Origin: Candidatus Methanoperedens sp.
GTDB lineage: Archaea > Halobacteriota > Methanosarcinia > Methanosarcinales > Methanoperedenaceae
Direction: 5' to 3'
Assembly: GCA_026552835.1 (NCBI GenBank)
Contig: JAPMTY010000061.1
Span: 1 to 6,863 of the forward strand
DNA length: 6,863 bases
Shown here in pieces: positions 4,497-6,863 of this stretch; within the stretch, counting starts at the first letter, position 1; each line of letters begins with the position of its first letter. The notes under the pieces are model-generated. The model had not been told where the DNA came from. It did not search any database and was given only the letters and a program-made list of their open reading frames with translations. Both the position numbers and the translations under genes were made by a program.

Positions 4497-5537
4497 ATGG
4501 CAAACGTAGCAATCATAGGCAGCGAAAAATCAGGCAGGACAAGTCTTGCAGCAAACCTGGGGAAGAAGGGCACAGAGTCGGACCTCACACTTTATAATTT
4601 AGTAAAAGGCGACAGGATATATTCATTCGTAGACGCAAACGGCTATCCGGCATCATTAAAATCACTTATCCAGTCAATAAACCTCTCGGATATTGCCCTT
4701 GTCTGCGTCCCCTCAAGCGGTGTTAATGCGCAGGTCGGCGAATGCATCATTACGCTTGATTTGCTCGGGAATAAACGCGGGCTTTTCGTCATCACAATGT
4801 CGGATAAATCAAATCCCACGGCTATTGCCGAACTATCCGAAAAAATAAAAGCCATCGCCAAAGGCACGAACCTTGAGAAATGGGAATCGATTGCGATATC
4901 AACCACCACTTTTGAAGGACTGGAGAGCCTCAAGGAGAAGCTCTTTGCACTCGGCGAGGAGGCAAAGGCCGCAAACGTCCTGAAGAACGCCCTCCCCCAG
5001 CGCGTCATGGTTGATCATTTCTTTAATGTCACTGGCATGGGCTGCGTGGTACTTGGGATTGTGACGCAGGGAACTCTCAAAGTACATGACAGCCTGACAA
5101 CTTTCCCGATTAACATTCCCACAGAGATACGCTCAATCCAGAGTAATGACGTTGACATGAAAACCGCGCCCGCAGGCACAAGAGTGGGACTTGCGCTAAA
5201 AGGAATCCAGTCAAAAGACTTCGACAGGGGGTACATAATTTCACAGAAAGAAGAGGTGGCAATGAAAATTAACCTCAAATGCCGCCTCACCAAATTCACA
5301 CCTGGTCTGGGTGTGGGCGATGCGGTTCATCTGTTCGCAGGACTTCAGGACATGCCCGCGACTATCAACAGTATGGCAATAGGCGGAAAGGACGTGACAC
5401 AGGCGCCTCCGGGTTCTGAGTGTAATGTCACCATGACGACACAAAAAGATATAGCATACGGCAGAAGTGACAGGTTCTTGATTGTCCAGCTTAATAATCC
5501 AAAGCAGAGGCTTGTCGCGGGCTGCGAGGTCGTTTAA
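4497..5537 (+). CDS. EF-Tu/SelB-like translational GTPase family protein with degenerate GTPase motifs
   Basis: The 346 residues follow the plan of EF-1A/EF-Tu/SelB: a short G-like domain (1-165), domain II (169-253, with FFNVTGMGCVVLGIVTQG resembling the EF-Tu domain II opening) and a domain III-like end (254-346, with RFLIVQL...VAGCEV). The G domain is cut down and altered. The P-loop reads GSEKSGRT (8-15), with Arg at the invariant Lys; the DxxG site is DANGYP, with Tyr where EF-Tu has the catalytic His; the NKxD site is TMSD (100-103). It may bind nucleotide weakly or not at all. A similar paralogue occurs in other euryarchaea as far as I recall; its role is unknown. It is too short for SelB or aEF1A. 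The start at 4497 follows promoter and family; the frame is open 30 codons upstream through non-coding-looking sequence. The next gene starts 4 bp after its stop. Confidence 0.85.
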   Translation: MANVAIIGSEKSGRTSLAANLGKKGTESDLTLYNLVKGDRIYSFVDANGYPASLKSLIQSINLSDIALVCVPSSGVNAQVGECIITLDLLGNKRGLFVITMSDKSNPTAIAELSEKIKAIAKGTNLEKWESIAISTTTFEGLESLKEKLFALGEEAKAANVLKNALPQRVMVDHFFNVTGMGCVVLGIVTQGTLKVHDSLTTFPINIPTEIRSIQSNDVDMKTAPAGTRVGLALKGIQSKDFDRGYIISQKEEVAMKINLKCRLTKFTPGLGVGDAVHLFAGLQDMPATINSMAIGGKDVTQAPPGSECNVTMTTQKDIAYGRSDRFLIVQLNNPKQRLVAGCEVV

Positions 5538-5541
5538 ATCA

Positions 5542-6318
5542 ATGTCTTATTATGAACTTTGCAATGAAGTCGCAGAAGCTATCCAGAAGGCTGTTTCAGG
5601 ACTGATTGGAAAGCCTGAGGCTGGCGTTACGCTCCGCATCGGCGCCGACGGCACGCCGACAGAAAAGATAGATGAAACTGCTGAAAATGCAGCCCTGTCC
5701 GTGCTTGAGAAAGACGGCAGATCGATGCGGTTTGTGAGCGAGGAACTGGGTGAAAAAAAAATCGGCAAAAAACCTGAGTTTACGTTCGTGCTTGACCCGA
5801 TAGACGGCACGTTCAACGCGGTGAACAACATTCCATTTTTCTGTGTGCCAATTGCAATCGGCAAATCCGACCTTTCAGACATCAGGTACGGGTATGTAAA
5901 GAACCTCGTTAGCGGTGATATTTATACAGCCGAGAAGGGAAAAGGCGCCTTTCTGAACAAAAGGAAAATACACGTTTCCAAAGTTTCGGAACTATCGGGT
6001 TTGAGTGTAATATCATACAGCCAACGCCCACATGCCGTGCCTATTAATAACCATAAAGTGAGGAGAGTGAGGGTATTCGGATGTGCCGCGCTTGAATTGT
6101 GTTATGTCGCATCCGGCATATTCGATGCTTTTATCGACATGCGAAACATGCTTCGTGTTACTGACATAGCGGCTTCGAAATTGATAGTGGAGGAAGCGGG
6201 CGGAGTGGTCACGGGTGGAAACGGTAAAGCGCTCTCTACTGAGCTTGACGTGACAAAAAGAGTGAATATGATAGCCAGTAACGGTATGGCCCATGATAAA
6301 CTACTTGAACTTGTGTAG
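5542..6318 (+). CDS. Inositol-monophosphatase-family phosphatase (FBPase IV / NADP phosphatase type)
   Basis: This 258-residue protein belongs to the Mg-dependent, lithium-sensitive phosphatase superfamily. Metal ligands are visible in order: D44 (TEKID), E67/E68 (SEELGE), D85 and D88 in the signature DPIDGT (85-90), and D208 in RVTDIAA, followed by EEAGG (217-221). In archaea the family covers inositol-1-phosphatase, fructose-1,6-bisphosphatase and NADP phosphatase, often in one enzyme. The gene is flanked closely by NAD kinase, and in methanogens such as Methanocaldococcus jannaschii the two domains are fused (MJ0917), which favours a role in NADP(H) balance. GAGGT at 5526-5530 serves as ribosome site 11 bases before the ATG. 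An ATG 20 codons earlier lies inside the previous gene and is rejected. The start is 4 bp after the previous stop. Confidence 0.92.
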   Translation: MSYYELCNEVAEAIQKAVSGLIGKPEAGVTLRIGADGTPTEKIDETAENAALSVLEKDGRSMRFVSEELGEKKIGKKPEFTFVLDPIDGTFNAVNNIPFFCVPIAIGKSDLSDIRYGYVKNLVSGDIYTAEKGKGAFLNKRKIHVSKVSELSGLSVISYSQRPHAVPINNHKVRRVRVFGCAALELCYVASGIFDAFIDMRNMLRVTDIAASKLIVEEAGGVVTGGNGKALSTELDVTKRVNMIASNGMAHDKLLELV

Positions 6319-6321
6319 GTG
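6317..6321 (+). promoter_or_regulatory. Shine-Dalgarno site selecting the upstream NAD kinase start
   Basis: AGGTG overlaps the TAG stop of the phosphatase gene and lies five bases before the ATG at 6327. It matches the archaeal anti-SD region well. No such site precedes the second in-frame ATG at 6402, so translation is likely to begin at 6327. Confidence 0.6.
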
Positions 6322-6326
6322 TATAT

Positions 6327-6863
6327 ATGAGGGAAAATAGTAATAAATCCACGTATGCCCGCAGGCATACGTGTGTGCGCCCTTCCGAAGCGCGACTCGG
6401 AATGAGGAAAATCGGGATAATTTCAAGATGCGACAGGGACGATGTGCTCGCCATGGTTAAAGATATCGTCCATCATCTTAAATCAAAAGCTGTTGTGCTG
6501 ATAGACCCGAGAACTGCCGAAATGCTCCATCAAAAAGGCACGCCGATGGATGAAATGAGAAAAGAAGGCGCGGAATTTATAGTTTCCATAGGCGGCGACG
6601 GGACTGTGCTTCGCGGTATCCAGAAAATGGATGACCCGCTGCCTGTTCTTGGAATCAACATGGGCACTATCGGTTTTCTTGTGAACGTGAACCCTGAAAA
6701 TGCGCTTGAAGTTATAGATAAAGTGTTATCCGGCTTTGAGGTCGAGGAACGCTCCCGCCTATCAATCGCAGTAAATGACGAAAACCTGCCTCCTGCTACC
6801 AATGAAATGGTGATTATCACTGCAAGCCCTGCCAAGATGCTTGCGTATCGGATATTCGTGGAT
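6327..6863 (+). CDS. nadK: NAD kinase, 3' end cut by window
   Basis: The enzyme makes NADP from NAD with ATP or polyphosphate. From the second in-frame ATG (6402) the protein reads MRKIGIISRCDRDD, the usual family start. It then shows GGDGT (residues 64-68 from that Met), NMGTIGFL (86-93) and ATNEMVI (132-138), the nucleotide and substrate-binding motifs of NAD kinases. The C-terminal half is outside the window. The frame is open upstream to ATG 6327, which has a good ribosome site; this adds 25 odd residues (MRENSNKSTYARRHT...) that carry two hairpins in the DNA and look like an in-frame insertion. True protein start is 6327 by ribosome site or 6402 by homology. Start is 8 bp after the phosphatase stop, so co-transcribed with it. 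Confidence 0.92.
   Translation, partial: MRENSNKSTYARRHTCVRPSEARLGMRKIGIISRCDRDDVLAMVKDIVHHLKSKAVVLIDPRTAEMLHQKGTPMDEMRKEGAEFIVSIGGDGTVLRGIQKMDDPLPVLGINMGTIGFLVNVNPENALEVIDKVLSGFEVEERSRLSIAVNDENLPPATNEMVIITASPAKMLAYRIFVD
6351..6372. repeat. Perfect 9-bp inverted repeat at the NAD kinase start
   Basis: ACGTATGCC and GGCATACGT are perfect inverted copies around the four-base loop CGCA. The hairpin lies between the two candidate start codons of NAD kinase, and in the mRNA would be a stable structure. It belongs to the 75-bp segment 6327-6401 that looks inserted. Confidence 0.7.
6383..6402. repeat. 6-bp inverted repeat ending on the second NAD kinase ATG
   Basis: TTCCGA (6383-6388) pairs with TCGGAA (6397-6402) over an eight-base loop AGCGCGAC. 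The pairing takes in the first base of the ATG at 6402, so if it forms in mRNA it would hinder initiation there, again favouring 6327. It follows the stronger hairpin by ten bases. Confidence 0.55.

Noticed and set aside
4497..5537. Annotation as SelB or aEF1A
   Set aside because: It is far too short, and lacks Lys in the P-loop, the catalytic His and NKxD.
1..6863. CRISPR array, riboswitch, prophage or defence system
   Set aside because: There are no regularly spaced repeats, no recognisable leader structures and no phage or defence domains among the genes read.

Overview
The window looks archaeal and most likely euryarchaeal, of a Methanosarcinales-like lineage (perhaps ANME-2d/Methanoperedens-like; that last step is inference from remembered protein similarity). 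The archaeal evidence is: a pantoate kinase / phosphopantothenate synthetase gene pair, which replaces the bacterial PanC/CoaA route; a tRNA-Tyr with C1 (so C1:G72), a short variable loop and an intron at 37/38; tRNA-Arg without an encoded CCA; TATA boxes about 25 bp upstream of starts; and an internal membrane segment that reads like the archaeal type IV pilin N-terminal segment.

Layout. 1-264: two divergent tRNA genes, tRNA-Tyr(GUA) on the minus strand (cut by the window edge, 40-nt intron) and tRNA-Arg(CCU) on the plus strand. 304-1543: an accessory patch. Two decayed copies of one IS3-type element, in the same orientation, flank a 312-codon gene for an unrecognised membrane protein. That protein has a SHOCT-like N-terminus, a pilin-like transmembrane helix and a duplicated two-cysteine outer domain. 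1495-4340, minus strand: an apparent operon of a group II cysteine desulfurase-like PLP enzyme, pantoate kinase and phosphopantothenate synthetase, read from a nearly leaderless promoter at about 4364-4371. The last 15 codons of the synthetase lie in the second IS remnant. 4341-4496: a divergent promoter region with a small CTTTG periodic repeat. 4497-6863, plus strand: a tightly packed run of a degenerate EF-Tu/SelB-like GTPase, an inositol-monophosphatase-family phosphatase and the start of NAD kinase (cut by the window end).

How they fit together. The two middle minus-strand genes make 4'-phosphopantothenate from pantoate and beta-alanine for CoA. The cysteine desulfurase-like gene upstream is a sulfur-mobilising enzyme by family, and its link to CoA synthesis is not obvious. 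The phosphatase and NAD kinase are fused into one protein in some methanogens (MJ0917 type), so here they are probably a separated pair acting on NAD(P) pools. The least explained items are the 312-aa membrane protein, the IS-derived tail of the synthetase, the pseudo-GTPase and a 75-bp in-frame palindromic insertion-like segment at the NAD kinase start.
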